From: Streptomyces sp. NRRL F-5122
GTDB lineage: Bacteria; Actinomycetota; Actinomycetes; Streptomycetales; Streptomycetaceae
DNA length: 64,000 nt
Direction of reading: 5' to 3'
Assembly: GCF_001507435.1 (NCBI RefSeq)
Contig: NZ_LMWH01000116.1
Span: forward strand, 62,001-126,000
Made by a program: the position numbers and the translations under genes
The notes under the pieces: generated by a model
Told to the model about the DNA's origin: nothing
What the model saw: the letters and a program-made list of their open reading frames with translations, nothing else
The model's database searches: none
Shown: in pieces, positions 42,009-50,763 of the stretch
How positions within the stretch are numbered: position 1 is the stretch's first letter
Layout: every line of letters starts with the position of its first letter

Positions 42009-43436
42009 TCAGGACATGACCCTGGCGAGGAGCACACAGGCGTTGTCCTCGCGCGCGCTCTCGCCCAACTCCTCCATCACGGTCCGCAGGCAATCCTGTG
42101 CTGTGCGGGTTCCGTCGAAGCGCGGAGCCAGGTCGAGCAGCCTCCGGACGGCAGCCGGGCCGCTGTACCCCGGGACCAGCCCGTCGGTGTGCAGCAGCAG
42201 CAGGTCGCCTTCCTCGAGCGTCTCCTCGGCCTGCCCGTAGGCGGCCCCCGAGGTCGCGCCGAGCAGCACGCCGTCCGGTGCCGCCAGCATGCGCCCCGTC
42301 CCGCCGCGGAACAGCAGCGGGACGGGGTGCCCTGCTTGCGCCCAGCTCAAGGTGCGGGTGGCGGGGTGGTAGCGACAGCACACGGCGCTGCCCAGGGCCG
42401 GCTGGACCGAGGCGTCGAGCATCTGGTTGAGCCAGCCCAACAGGCGGCCCGGTTCGGCCCCGGTCACGGCCGTGCCGCGCAGGGCACCGATCAGCGTCGC
42501 CATGCCGGACGCCACGGTCACCCCGCGTCCGGTGAGGTCGCCGACGCTGAGCAGCATGTCCCCTTCGGGCAGTTCGAGGGCGTCGTACCAGTCGCCGCCG
42601 ATCGGCGTGTTCGCCGATACGGGCAGATACCGGGCGGCCAGGTCCAGGGTGCCGGGGCCCTGCCGCGGGAGCCGCAGCGGTCCCCGCCACGGCGGCAGCA
42701 CGGCCTCCTGCAGCTCGACCGCGAGCCGGTGCTCGCTGTGCTCGCGGTCCCGGTGGTGCCGCAGCGAGTCACGGGTCTCGCTCACGGTCCGCCGGTGGCG
42801 GCGCAGTTCGCTGACGTCCCGCAGCACGGCCCACATCGAGGCGGTGCTGCCGTCTGCGGCGAGCACGGGCTCGCCCATCATGTGCACGGTGCGTACCGTG
42901 CCGTCCGGGCGCAGGATCTGGAACTCGCCGTCGATCGGCCTGCCGTCGATCAGACAGTCCGTCACCATCGTCGTCAGCAGGGGCCGGTCCTCGTCGTGCA
43001 CCAGCGAGGGGAGTTCGTCGAGGGTGAGCGCGGGGACCGAGGGGTCGCGTCCCAGGATCTGGTACAGCTCGCCGGACCAGCTCGCCTCGTCGGTCAGCAG
43101 GTTCCATTCCGCGCTGCCGACCCGGCTGAGCAGGGAACCGGGGGAGGACGCGGGGCGTGCGGACGGAGGCGGTGGGACGGGGGGTTCGGCCGGAACCGGT
43201 GGCGGTCCGTCCCGCAGCTGCGCCAAGTGCTCGTCGAGGTCGCGGAGTTGGTGCAGGGCCAGATCGCACAGGGCGCGCTGCCAGCGTCCCTCCGGGTCCG
43301 AGCCGTCCTCGGGCGCACCTTGCCGCACAGCGTCCACCTCGCCGCGCAGCCACCGCGTCTGCGAGATCAGCGCATCGACCGTACCGGGCCGGGGCGGCTG
43401 GGCGGCAGGGCGGTCCGCGGAGAGATGGGGTGGCAT
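42009..43436 (-). CDS. PAS-domain PP2C (SpoIIE/RsbU-type) protein phosphatase
   Basis: This 475-residue protein has a PAS sensor (about 105-215; SAEWNLLTDEASWSGELYQI ... FQILRPDGTVRTVHMMGEP), a short coiled linker and a SpoIIE phosphatase domain (about 240-475). Metal-binding motifs are GGDWYDAL, SVGDLTGRGV and the C-terminal SAREDNACVLLAR. Such phosphatases dephosphorylate anti-anti-sigma factors and so release sigma-B-like factors. I start at the ATG at 43436, with GGAGCG upstream; the frame runs to 43565 through low-quality sequence. No anti-sigma or anti-anti-sigma gene adjoins, so its partner is elsewhere. Confidence 0.9.
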   Translation of the reverse strand: MPPHLSADRPAAQPPRPGTVDALISQTRWLRGEVDAVRQGAPEDGSDPEGRWQRALCDLALHQLRDLDEHLAQLRDGPPPVPAEPPVPPPPSARPASSPGSLLSRVGSAEWNLLTDEASWSGELYQILGRDPSVPALTLDELPSLVHDEDRPLLTTMVTDCLIDGRPIDGEFQILRPDGTVRTVHMMGEPVLAADGSTASMWAVLRDVSELRRHRRTVSETRDSLRHHRDREHSEHRLAVELQEAVLPPWRGPLRLPRQGPGTLDLAARYLPVSANTPIGGDWYDALELPEGDMLLSVGDLTGRGVTVASGMATLIGALRGTAVTGAEPGRLLGWLNQMLDASVQPALGSAVCCRYHPATRTLSWAQAGHPVPLLFRGGTGRMLAAPDGVLLGATSGAAYGQAEETLEEGDLLLLHTDGLVPGYSGPAAVRRLLDLAPRFDGTRTAQDCLRTVMEELGESAREDNACVLLARVMS

Positions 43437-43673
43437 GACGCGCTCCGATGCGGGGACGGTTCGGCCAAGGCTGGGAGAAGGACCGTTACGACTGTTGCAC
43501 AGCCCGCGATGCCCTGTAAGGGATTTGGCAAGACACGATACGGTGGTGCTTCTGGCATATGCCACAGGCTCTCCGGAGTGGTCCCGAAAGGCAGATGGCG
43601 TACTCGCCGGAGGGGGGCAAGTCTGAGGTGGCGTAAGTGACTTGAGGGGTTCGAGGGACGGACGGCCGGTCGT

Positions 43674-44726
43674 TCAATTGTGCGTTCGAGGGGCATGTGT
43701 GCGACGGCCGTCGCCCTCGTACGCCTGCGGTCGCGGGGCCAGCTCGACGGACTGCCGAACGCCGCTCTCCAGTGCCCGGACGCCCGCCTCGGCGACCGCC
43801 GCGGCCGCGTACCCGTCCCAGACCGAGGGGCCCGCGACGCGCCCCTGCCGGGTGGCGTCGACCCATGCCTGCACCTCGCGGTCGTAGGCCTCCGCGAACC
43901 GTACGAGGTAGTCCTGGGCGACCTCCTCGTACGCACCGCCCCCCGTCGTGACGACCATCGTGCGGTCGTCGCCGATCCGGGCGCTGCCGCCTTCGCAGAC
44001 CGCCTCGCAGCGCACCTGGTAGCCGAACCCCGAGTTGACGAAGATCTCCACGTCGACGAGAGCCCCGCCGGAGGTCTCGAACAGCACGAACTGGGGGTCC
44101 AGCAGACCCTCGGGTGCGTCGGACGACGGCCGGGGACGCAGCACGGTCACCGCGGTCAGCTCCTCCTCCAGCAGCCAGCGGGCGGCGTCGATCTCGTGCG
44201 ACACGGAGCTGTTGATGAGCATGGGTGTGGTGAAGTGCGGCGGCGAGGACACATTGCGATGCGTGCAGTGCAGCATCAGCGGCCGTCCCAGCCGGCCGCT
44301 GTCCAGCAGGGACTTCAGCCGCAGGTACTCGGCGTCGTACCGGCGCATGAACCCCACCTGTGCGAGCCGCCGCCCGAGCCGGGCCTCCGCCTCCACCACG
44401 CGCAGGGCCCCGGCCGGGTCCGGCGTCATCGGCTTCTCGCACAGCACAGGCAGCCCGCGCTCGAAGGCCGCGAGCAGCGCCTCCTCGTGTGCCGGCCCCG
44501 GGGAGGCGATCAGTACGGCCCGGACCCCGGGGGCGTCGAGTGCGGCGGCCGGCTCCGCGTGCACCGAGACACCGTCGACACCGGCCGCGGCCTCCTTGGC
44601 GCGGTCCGTCTCGGGGTCCGCCACGGACACCACACGCGCACCGCTCACCACGCTGTCCAGCCGGCGTATGTGATCCGCACCCATGTGCCCCGAACCCAGT
44701 ACCGCCACGCCCAGCAGATCACCCAT
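43674..44726 (-). CDS. Gfo/Idh/MocA-family dehydrogenase (inositol 2-dehydrogenase-like)
   Basis: This 350-residue NAD(P)-dependent dehydrogenase has the Rossmann start [20 protein letters not shown], the EKP motif [14 protein letters not shown] near residue 96, and the catalytic region [16 protein letters not shown] near residue 170, where S-x-x-x-H-E-I-D corresponds to the IolG D-x-x-x-H-E-x-D with Ser in the first position. That substitution makes the exact reaction uncertain. ATG 44726 follows GGGAGG. It lies 60 bp from the baeRF3 gene on the same strand and is not part of the 10-15 kb dehydrogenase operon. Confidence 0.83.
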   Translation of the reverse strand: MGDLLGVAVLGSGHMGADHIRRLDSVVSGARVVSVADPETDRAKEAAAGVDGVSVHAEPAAALDAPGVRAVLIASPGPAHEEALLAAFERGLPVLCEKPMTPDPAGALRVVEAEARLGRRLAQVGFMRRYDAEYLRLKSLLDSGRLGRPLMLHCTHRNVSSPPHFTTPMLINSSVSHEIDAARWLLEEELTAVTVLRPRPSSDAPEGLLDPQFVLFETSGGALVDVEIFVNSGFGYQVRCEAVCEGGSARIGDDRTMVVTTGGGAYEEVAQDYLVRFAEAYDREVQAWVDATRQGRVAGPSVWDGYAAAAVAEAGVRALESGVRQSVELAPRPQAYEGDGRRTHAPRTHN

Positions 44727-44786
44727 GCCCGTCCTCCCGCCGCGCCGATCGTCCCTGCGCAGGGTAGACCTCCGGGGTGGGCGTTC

Positions 44787-45884
44787 TCAGTAGCGGAGTA
44801 TCCCGGCGATGCCCTGGGCGTCCCCGAGGGCGCCGTCCGGAACGAAGCGGACGTCGGCGCCCGTGTCCAGGCAGCGCTCGACGATCTCGTCCACGATGTC
44901 CTCACGGGCGTCGAGATCGCCGCTCTCGGCGGGCTCGAGGTGGTCACCGGCCCCGTCGCGGACCGTCACACGGTAGTTCTCCTCGACCGCGAGCAGCCGG
45001 ATACGGCCGTCGGAGGCGTTCTGCCAGACCTCGTCGACACCGGCGGCGAACGTCTTGTGCCCGCGAGCCGACTCCAGCTCGCGGCTCACCGTGTCGATGT
45101 TCTTCCGGTCCTCCTCGTCGATCACCGGCCGGATCGTCTGCCAGACGGCGTCGGCCGTGGCGTGGGCGAGCCCTCCGTGCGGAACGTGCACCGCCTCCCC
45201 GGCGACGCTGCCGACCTCGTCGAGCAGGGACAGCGCGGCCTGCTCGCCGGTGATGTACAGCGGGCGCGGATAGCGGCGCAGCACCCCGCTGAGGGCGGTG
45301 TCGACATCGCGCAGGAAGCGGCGGGTCCCCTCGTCGCGGAACGTGCTCGGCATGTCGCCGATCCGCTCCTGGCGCTCCGCGTCGAAGTTCTCCCGGCTGC
45401 GGATCATCGGGAAGCCGCCGATGTGCTCCTCGGCGACCCGGTCGGCGCCGCCGTTCCACAGTGTCGCGCGGTCGGCCGCGACGGTGAGTACCCAGAAGGG
45501 ACGCTCCGCGGCCTCGGCGGCCACCAGGTTGCGGGTCAGGAAGGTGTCCGATAGGACCACCCGCTCGGGCACGGTGCGCGCCAGCGACCACACCTGGTGC
45601 TCGCCGGGGGCGGCGAAGATGACCAGGCCGTCCTCGGCGTACGTCAGGTCGACCTCGGCGAGTGCCCGGTCGAGCTGATGCGCGACGTCGAGACGGTGAT
45701 CACGGGTTACGGCCGGATCGGCTTCGAGCTGCTTCTTGGCGTCGGCCAGCATGTTGCGCAGCCGGACCCGGTCCTGGGAGTTGTCGCGCTCGCGGCGGTG
45801 CGTCGGCGTCAGCACCGACACCGCGGGGTACAGCCGTGGCCGGCGCAGGTTCGCGAGGGTCGAGGGACTGAGGTCGTGCTCCAT
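44787..45884 (-). CDS. baeRF3-type release-factor-fold protein
   Basis: This 365-residue protein matches bacterial-archaeo-eukaryotic release factor family 3: N-terminal LYPAVSVLTPTHRRERDNSQ, the central FWVLTVAADRATLWNGGADR strand, PRPLYITGEQAALSLLDEVG, and a C-terminal Rossmann-like half with RIRLLAVEENYRVTVRD. These proteins resemble eRF1/Dom34 middle and C-terminal domains. They are proposed to act on stalled or hibernating ribosomes, but no streptomycete member is well characterised. No GGQ motif is visible. The ATG start is at 45884. Monocistronic or co-transcribed with the dehydrogenase downstream. Confidence 0.8.
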   Translation of the reverse strand: MEHDLSPSTLANLRRPRLYPAVSVLTPTHRRERDNSQDRVRLRNMLADAKKQLEADPAVTRDHRLDVAHQLDRALAEVDLTYAEDGLVIFAAPGEHQVWSLARTVPERVVLSDTFLTRNLVAAEAAERPFWVLTVAADRATLWNGGADRVAEEHIGGFPMIRSRENFDAERQERIGDMPSTFRDEGTRRFLRDVDTALSGVLRRYPRPLYITGEQAALSLLDEVGSVAGEAVHVPHGGLAHATADAVWQTIRPVIDEEDRKNIDTVSRELESARGHKTFAAGVDEVWQNASDGRIRLLAVEENYRVTVRDGAGDHLEPAESGDLDAREDIVDEIVERCLDTGADVRFVPDGALGDAQGIAGILRY

Positions 45885-45980
45885 ATGAGCACCTTAGGGC
45901 GGATTCACGTGTAGGGCATTCGGGGCAATTGGTTGCTATGGTCACTGGGGGTGCCGATGTCGCCCCGTGTACCGCCCGCG

Positions 45981-46010
45981 CCGGGGCCCCGCCGCCCGGC
46001 GGGGCCCCGG
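45981..46010. promoter_or_regulatory. Strong hairpin in the asnB upstream region
   Basis: CCGGGGCCCCGCCG pairs perfectly with 45997-46010 around a two-base loop. It lies between divergent genes, 168 bp before asnB, where no transcript is expected to end unless a promoter lies further upstream (a TATGGT-like -10 is at about 45935). It could be an attenuator in a long asnB leader or end a small RNA. Nearer the gene are GATATAGCT (about 46080) and ACAAC-TG-GTTGT. Confidence 0.45.
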
Positions 46011-46177
46011 AGCCGGCTCACGACACGTCCGCGTTCCCGGCGGCGTGCACGTCGGACCGCGTCACGCCGACGTAGGCTCGGAGATATAGCTGCTCGATAC
46101 AACTGGTTGTCCGGCAGCGGAACCCTCGCGCCGTCGAAGCGCGCACGCCGGTCCGGGCAATCGCACGGGAGGCACGC

Positions 46178-48019
46178 ATGTGCGGCATCACCGGCTGGAT
46201 CTCCTACGACCGTGACCTGCGGAACGAGATCGCGGCACTGGACGCCATGACCGAGACGATGGCCTGCCGAGGACCCGACGACCGCGGTACCTGGGTGGAG
46301 GGGCCCGCCGGCCTCGGTCACCGCAGGCTCGCGATCATCGACCTGGCGGGCGGACGGCAGCCGATGACGGCCGAGACCCCGGAGGGCACCGTCGTGCTCG
46401 TCTACTCCGGGGAGGCCTACAACTACACCGAACTGCGACACGAGCTGATCGGACTGGGTCACCGCTTCACGACCGACTCCGACACCGAGGTCGTCCTGCG
46501 TGCCTACCTGGCCTGGGGCGAGCAGCTCGCCGAACGGCTCAACGGGATGTTCGCCTTCGCGGTCTGGGACGGCCGCCACGACAAACTCGTGATGGTCCGC
46601 GACCGCATGGGCATCAAGCCCTTCTACTATGCCCCTACCTCCGACGGCGTGATCTTCGGCTCCGAACCCAAGGCCATCCTGGCCAACCCGCTGGTGCGTC
46701 CCCGGGTCGGCCTCGACGGGCTCCGGGAGCTGTTCGCCATGGTCAAGACGCCCGGACACGCCGTGTGGGACGGCATGCGCGAGGTCGAGCCGGGCACGGT
46801 GGTCACCCTCGACCGGCAGGGCGTGAGCCGGCGGGTCTACTGGCAGCTGGAGACCCGGGCGCAGCCCGACGACCGCGAGACCACCATCGCCACCGTCCGC
46901 TCGCTGCTCGAGGACATCGTGCGCCGGCAGCTGGTCGCCGACGTACCGCGTTGCACCCTGCTGTCGGGCGGCCTGGACTCGTCCGCGATGACCGCGCTCG
47001 CCGCCCGGCAACTCGCGGAACAGGGCGAGAAGGTGCGCAGCTTCGCGGTGGACTTCGTCGGGCAGACGGACCACTTCGTGGCCGACGATCTGCGCGCCAC
47101 ACCGGACACGCCGTTCGTGCACGACGTGGCCACCGCCTCGGGCACCGAACACCAGGACATCGTCCTCGACGCCCGGGCCCTCGCCGACCTCGACGTGCGG
47201 GCGAAGGTGATCCGGGCACGCGACCTGCCCATGGGCTTCGGGGACATGGACGCCTCGCTGTATCTGCTGTTCCAGGCGATCCGCGGGCATTCCACGGTTG
47301 CGCTGTCCGGTGAGTCCGCCGACGAGGTCTTCGGCGGCTACGTCCAGTTCTTCGACGAGGAGGCCAGGCGAGCCGACACCTTCCCCTGGCTGGTGCGTTT
47401 CCACAGGGACTTCGGCGACGACGAAGAGGTCCTGCACCCCCATCTCACCAAGGCGCTGGACCTCGAAGCGTACGTCGCCGACAGCTACCGCAGGGCCGTC
47501 TCGGACATCCGGCGGCTGGAGGCCGAGAGCGATTTCGAGTACCGGATGCGGCAGATCTGCTACCTGCACCTGACCCGCTTCGTACGGCTCCTGCTGGACC
47601 GCAAGGACCGTATGAGCATGGCGGTCGGCCTGGAGGTGCGGGTGCCGTACTGCGACCACCGGCTCGTGGACTACGTCTACAACTCCCCCTGGTCGCTGAA
47701 GTCCTTCGACGGCAGGGAGAAGAGCCTGCTGAGGGAGGCGACGGCCGACCTGATCCCGAAGTCCGTGTACGACAGGCTCAAGAGCCCGTACCCGTCCACC
47801 CAGGACCCGGGGTACGCCGTCGCCCTTCAGGATGAGGCCAAGGATCTGCTGACCCGCCCCTCCCATCCCGTCTTCGACCTGGTCGACCGCGAACGGGTGT
47901 CCCGGGCGGCCCACCGTGAGGCCCCGCAGATCACACAGCCGTCGCGCCGCGGCCTCGAACGCACCCTCGACCTGGCCACATGGCTGGACATCTACAAGCC
48001 GGAGATCTCCCTCACCTGA
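46178..48019 (+). CDS. asnB: Glutamine-hydrolysing asparagine synthetase AsnB
   Basis: This 613-residue enzyme makes asparagine from aspartate, ATP and glutamine. The N-terminal Ntn-glutaminase domain begins with Cys2 (MCGITGWISYD) after Met removal, with RGPDDRGTW and SGEAYNYTELR as glutamine-site motifs. The synthetase domain has the PP-loop LLSGGLDSSAMTALAA near residue 266, and SGESADEVFGGY near residue 378. C-terminal RKDRMSMAVGLEVRVPYCDH is intact. Length fits the AsnB family. No ribosome site stronger than GGGAGG at -10 is seen. A convergent terminator separates it from the peptidase gene. Biosynthetic-cluster homologues exist, but no cluster surrounds it here. Confidence 0.94.
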   Translation: MCGITGWISYDRDLRNEIAALDAMTETMACRGPDDRGTWVEGPAGLGHRRLAIIDLAGGRQPMTAETPEGTVVLVYSGEAYNYTELRHELIGLGHRFTTDSDTEVVLRAYLAWGEQLAERLNGMFAFAVWDGRHDKLVMVRDRMGIKPFYYAPTSDGVIFGSEPKAILANPLVRPRVGLDGLRELFAMVKTPGHAVWDGMREVEPGTVVTLDRQGVSRRVYWQLETRAQPDDRETTIATVRSLLEDIVRRQLVADVPRCTLLSGGLDSSAMTALAARQLAEQGEKVRSFAVDFVGQTDHFVADDLRATPDTPFVHDVATASGTEHQDIVLDARALADLDVRAKVIRARDLPMGFGDMDASLYLLFQAIRGHSTVALSGESADEVFGGYVQFFDEEARRADTFPWLVRFHRDFGDDEEVLHPHLTKALDLEAYVADSYRRAVSDIRRLEAESDFEYRMRQICYLHLTRFVRLLLDRKDRMSMAVGLEVRVPYCDHRLVDYVYNSPWSLKSFDGREKSLLREATADLIPKSVYDRLKSPYPSTQDPGYAVALQDEAKDLLTRPSHPVFDLVDRERVSRAAHREAPQITQPSRRGLERTLDLATWLDIYKPEISLT

Positions 48020-48023
48020 CACC

Positions 48024-48051
48024 CCTGCGCCCCGGGCGACCGGGGCGCAGG
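48024..48051. terminator. Bidirectional terminator between asnB and the peptidase gene
   Basis: CCTGCGCCCCGG pairs perfectly with CCGGGGCGCAGG around the loop GCGA. It fills the 33 bp between the two convergent stop codons. Confidence 0.88.
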
Positions 48052-48052
48052 C

Positions 48053-49621
48053 TCAGCCGGCCGTGTCGGGCCCGCACGAACTCCCGTCGGCCGGCAGCGA
48101 CCCGTACAGGAGGAACGAGTCGACCTTCCGGTGGACGCACTGGGACGTCGTGTACCCGGTGTGCCCCTCGCCCCTGTTGTCGAGGACCACCGCAGAGGGG
48201 CCGAGCCGTTTCGCGGTCTCCAGGGTCCAGCGGTAGGGGGTTGCCGGGTCCCCGCGCGTGCCGACGAGCAGCATCTTGGCGCTGTGTACGTTCTTGACCT
48301 TCTCCCGGATGAAGTCGGTGCCCTTGGGACGTCCGTAGCACGTCAGCACCTGGGTGAGCCGGTAGCGTCCGAAGACGGGAGAGGCCTCGTCGTACTGGCC
48401 CCGCAGCCGCGTGATGTCCTTGGTGATCCGGTCGGCGCTCGGCCGGTCCGGATCGTCGGCACAGTTGACGGCCATCAGCGCGGCCGACATGTTGTCGACG
48501 GGCACGTCGTTGGGTGCGACGATCCCACCGTTCGCCCGATGGACCGAGGGCGCGGAGATGCCGAGGCCCGAGTAGTACATGATTCCCGAGGGATCGCCCT
48601 GTTCCACCAACTGGGACAGGCCCTGCTCCAGCATCGGCCACATCCGCTTGCTGAAGAGGAGTTCGCTGATCCCGGCGACGAGGTCCTGCCCCGTGAACGG
48701 CTGGCCGAGAGGGGTCGAGGCGGACTGCTTGTCCAGGCGGGCCACGAGTTGCACGACCTGCTCGCGGGCGGAGCGGGCGTCGCTGCCGAACGGGCACAGG
48801 AGATGCTTGACGCACGAGTCGAGGAAGCCCTCCAGCGCGGTCTGCTGTCCTTGCGCGCCCACCAGCCCCTGCTCGGCCAGGGACTCGGTGAGGGTGTCGA
48901 CACCGTCCAGGACCATCCGGCCCACCTTGCTGGGGAACTGGGCCGCGTAGACCGCACCGAGGCGGGTGCCGTAGGAGAAACCGAGGTAGTTGAGCTTCTT
49001 GTCGCCGAGGGCCTGGCGCATCACGTCCAGGTCCCGTGCGACATCCACGGTCCCCATGTGCGGCAGCAGCGGCCCGGAGTGCCTCGCGCACTGGTCGGCC
49101 GTCTTCCGGATCTGCGTGAGCGCCGCCCGTGGATTGGTCACGTCGATGACGGTGTCGTCCGCGTCCGTGTCCCCGGCCGCCCCTTGCCCGCAGCTGATGG
49201 GTGAGGACTGGCCGACCCCGCGCGGATCGAACGTCACCACGTCGTAGGCGTTCGTCAGATGCAGGAAGTCCTTGCCGCCGGCGGCGAGCTCGGGGACGCC
49301 CGCGCCGCCGGGACCGCCGAAGTTCAGCAGCACGGAGCCGCGGGACCCGGCCGTGGCCCGGTACCGGGTCATCGCCACGTCGACCGTCCCGGCCTCGGGG
49401 TTCGCATAGTCGATCGGGACCGTGACCTTCCCGCATTGAAGGTCACGGGGTGCCCCCTCGCCGGGGCACGACGACCATGCGATCCGCTGGTTGTAGAACC
49501 GGGACAGATCGGGGCCACCGCCGGCCTCGGTCACCGATGGCAGGGCGGCTCCCAGCAGAGCCAGTACCGCGGCCGCGGCCGTTGCTGTGGTGACCGCGGT
49601 GCGGGTGTGCGTGGACTTCAT
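48053..49621 (-). CDS. Secreted alpha/beta-hydrolase, tripeptidyl aminopeptidase (TAP)-like
   Basis: This 522-residue secreted protein has a signal peptide (MKSTHTRTAVTTATAAAAVL, then ALLGAALPSVTEA). Its alpha/beta-hydrolase fold has oxyanion strand LLNFGGPGGAGV, nucleophile elbow YLGFSYGTRLGAVYA (about residue 230), and a C-terminal TAP-type module with LLVGTRGDPATPYRWT (catalytic Asp) and NRGEGHTGY (catalytic His). It resembles Streptomyces lividans tripeptidyl aminopeptidase and SlpD/E. ATG 49621 has AGGAGG five bases upstream. It is probably a mycelium-associated or extracellular exopeptidase feeding on protein. Confidence 0.9.
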   Translation of the reverse strand: MKSTHTRTAVTTATAAAAVLALLGAALPSVTEAGGGPDLSRFYNQRIAWSSCPGEGAPRDLQCGKVTVPIDYANPEAGTVDVAMTRYRATAGSRGSVLLNFGGPGGAGVPELAAGGKDFLHLTNAYDVVTFDPRGVGQSSPISCGQGAAGDTDADDTVIDVTNPRAALTQIRKTADQCARHSGPLLPHMGTVDVARDLDVMRQALGDKKLNYLGFSYGTRLGAVYAAQFPSKVGRMVLDGVDTLTESLAEQGLVGAQGQQTALEGFLDSCVKHLLCPFGSDARSAREQVVQLVARLDKQSASTPLGQPFTGQDLVAGISELLFSKRMWPMLEQGLSQLVEQGDPSGIMYYSGLGISAPSVHRANGGIVAPNDVPVDNMSAALMAVNCADDPDRPSADRITKDITRLRGQYDEASPVFGRYRLTQVLTCYGRPKGTDFIREKVKNVHSAKMLLVGTRGDPATPYRWTLETAKRLGPSAVVLDNRGEGHTGYTTSQCVHRKVDSFLLYGSLPADGSSCGPDTAG

Positions 49622-49837
49622 GGCGCCTCCTGGGGCGCCCGGCTGCGGATCCGGCGGCGGCCCTTCGGTCACGTTATGCGGGCTGTCCCGGGCACGCCTC
49701 CCGGTGTTCGGCCAGTCGGACACGGTGGGCTCCGTGCCGTCGGCACCCACCGCGCCACGGTGCAGGTCGGACCGGTGGACCCGTCTCCTCCGTGCGTTCG
49801 GACCGCAGCCACTCGATGGGGTGAAAGGCAGATAAGC

Positions 49838-49866
49838 CATAACTCGGATGGTGCGTCTGCGTTTTA
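49838..49866 (+). promoter_or_regulatory. Candidate BldN-type promoter of the chaplin gene
   Basis: CATAAC at 49838-49843 and CGTTTTA at 49860-49866 are separated by 16 bp. This resembles the sigma-BldN promoter pattern reported for chaplin and rodlin genes (CGTAAC, 16 bp, CGTT-type -10) with one mismatch in the -35. It would place the transcript start about 40 bp before the chaplin ATG. Confidence 0.5.
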
Positions 49867-49914
49867 CGGGGTGCGGGCGAGTGCTCGCGACCAAGTCTGG
49901 AAGGCAGGGAACCT

Positions 49915-50550
49915 ATGAAACGGGTTACCCGAAATGGTTTGTTCGTCGCGGCCGCCGCCACGGGGGCGCTGGCCGGGGCGCTGCCGGCGCATGCGGACTC
50001 CGCGGCGGACGGCACCGCGGCGGGTTCGCCCGGATTGATCTCCGGCAACACCGTGCAGCTCCCGGTGCACGTTCCGGTGAACGTGTGCGGCAACACGGTG
50101 ACGGTGGTGGGGCTTCTGAACTCGGCCTCGGGGAACACCTGCGCCAATCGGGGCGCCGACGTGGCCGGGCCGCGGCAGGGCCGCCCTCACACGCATGGTG
50201 CCTCCGCGTCCGGCGTGAGCAGGCAGTCCCCCGGAGTGCTGGGCGGCAACGGTGTGCAGTTGCCGATCCACCTCCCGGTGAACGTCTCCGGCAACACGGT
50301 GGGCGTGGTCGGTGTCGGCAACGCATCCACCGGCAATAAGTCCACGAACACCTCGAGCACCCGGCGTCCCGCTCCGCGGCCCGTCGCGCCGCCGAGGCAG
50401 ACGCCGGTGCAGCCGCCGAGCACCCGTCCCGTGGTCGCCCTCGCCCACACCGGCGCGGACGCGACCGTGCCCGCACTCGCCGGAGGCGCGGCGCTGGTGC
50501 TCGGGGGGACCGTGCTGTATCGCCGCTTCCGCCCGGGATCGGCCCGCTGA
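49915..50550 (+). CDS. Long chaplin with sortase LAHTG signal (ChpA/B/C type)
   Basis: This 211-residue cell-wall-anchored amyloid-forming surface protein has a signal peptide to about residue 27 (LPAHA/DS). Chaplin domain 1 (about 37-78) contains the Cys pair in VPVNVCGNT and SGNTCANRG. Chaplin domain 2 (about 104-145) has Ser and Lys at the corresponding positions, so it lacks the disulfide. A Pro-rich wall-spanning linker follows, then the class E sortase motif LAHTG (176-180), a hydrophobic helix and an RRFR tail. Chaplins lower surface tension so that aerial hyphae can rise. The ribosome site is GGAAGGCAGGG. A BldN-like promoter precedes and a strong terminator follows. Confidence 0.95.
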   Translation: MKRVTRNGLFVAAAATGALAGALPAHADSAADGTAAGSPGLISGNTVQLPVHVPVNVCGNTVTVVGLLNSASGNTCANRGADVAGPRQGRPHTHGASASGVSRQSPGVLGGNGVQLPIHLPVNVSGNTVGVVGVGNASTGNKSTNTSSTRRPAPRPVAPPRQTPVQPPSTRPVVALAHTGADATVPALAGGAALVLGGTVLYRRFRPGSAR

Positions 50551-50569
50551 GCCGACCGCCGTACGCGCC

Positions 50570-50608
50570 GTAGAGGGCTCCGCCGGACAAACCGGCGGAG
50601 CCCTCTAC
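50570..50608 (+). terminator. Terminator of the chaplin gene
   Basis: A perfect 17-bp stem (GTAGAGGGCTCCGCCGG and its reverse complement) closes over the loop ACAAA, 19 bp after the chaplin stop. It is the strongest terminator-like hairpin in the window. Confidence 0.92.
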
Positions 50609-50763
50609 CGTCCAACTGCCCTTGCTGGACGTCATGTTGGGGCAGCGGGCGGTGCCGGCGCCGCATGGCGCACGCGGGGGAGATCGGGAAGGATGCTCGC
50701 GGTGCAGCCGGTCGCGGCGGGCACCTCCCCACGGCACCGCCCCCCACGGAATGGAGCACATCG

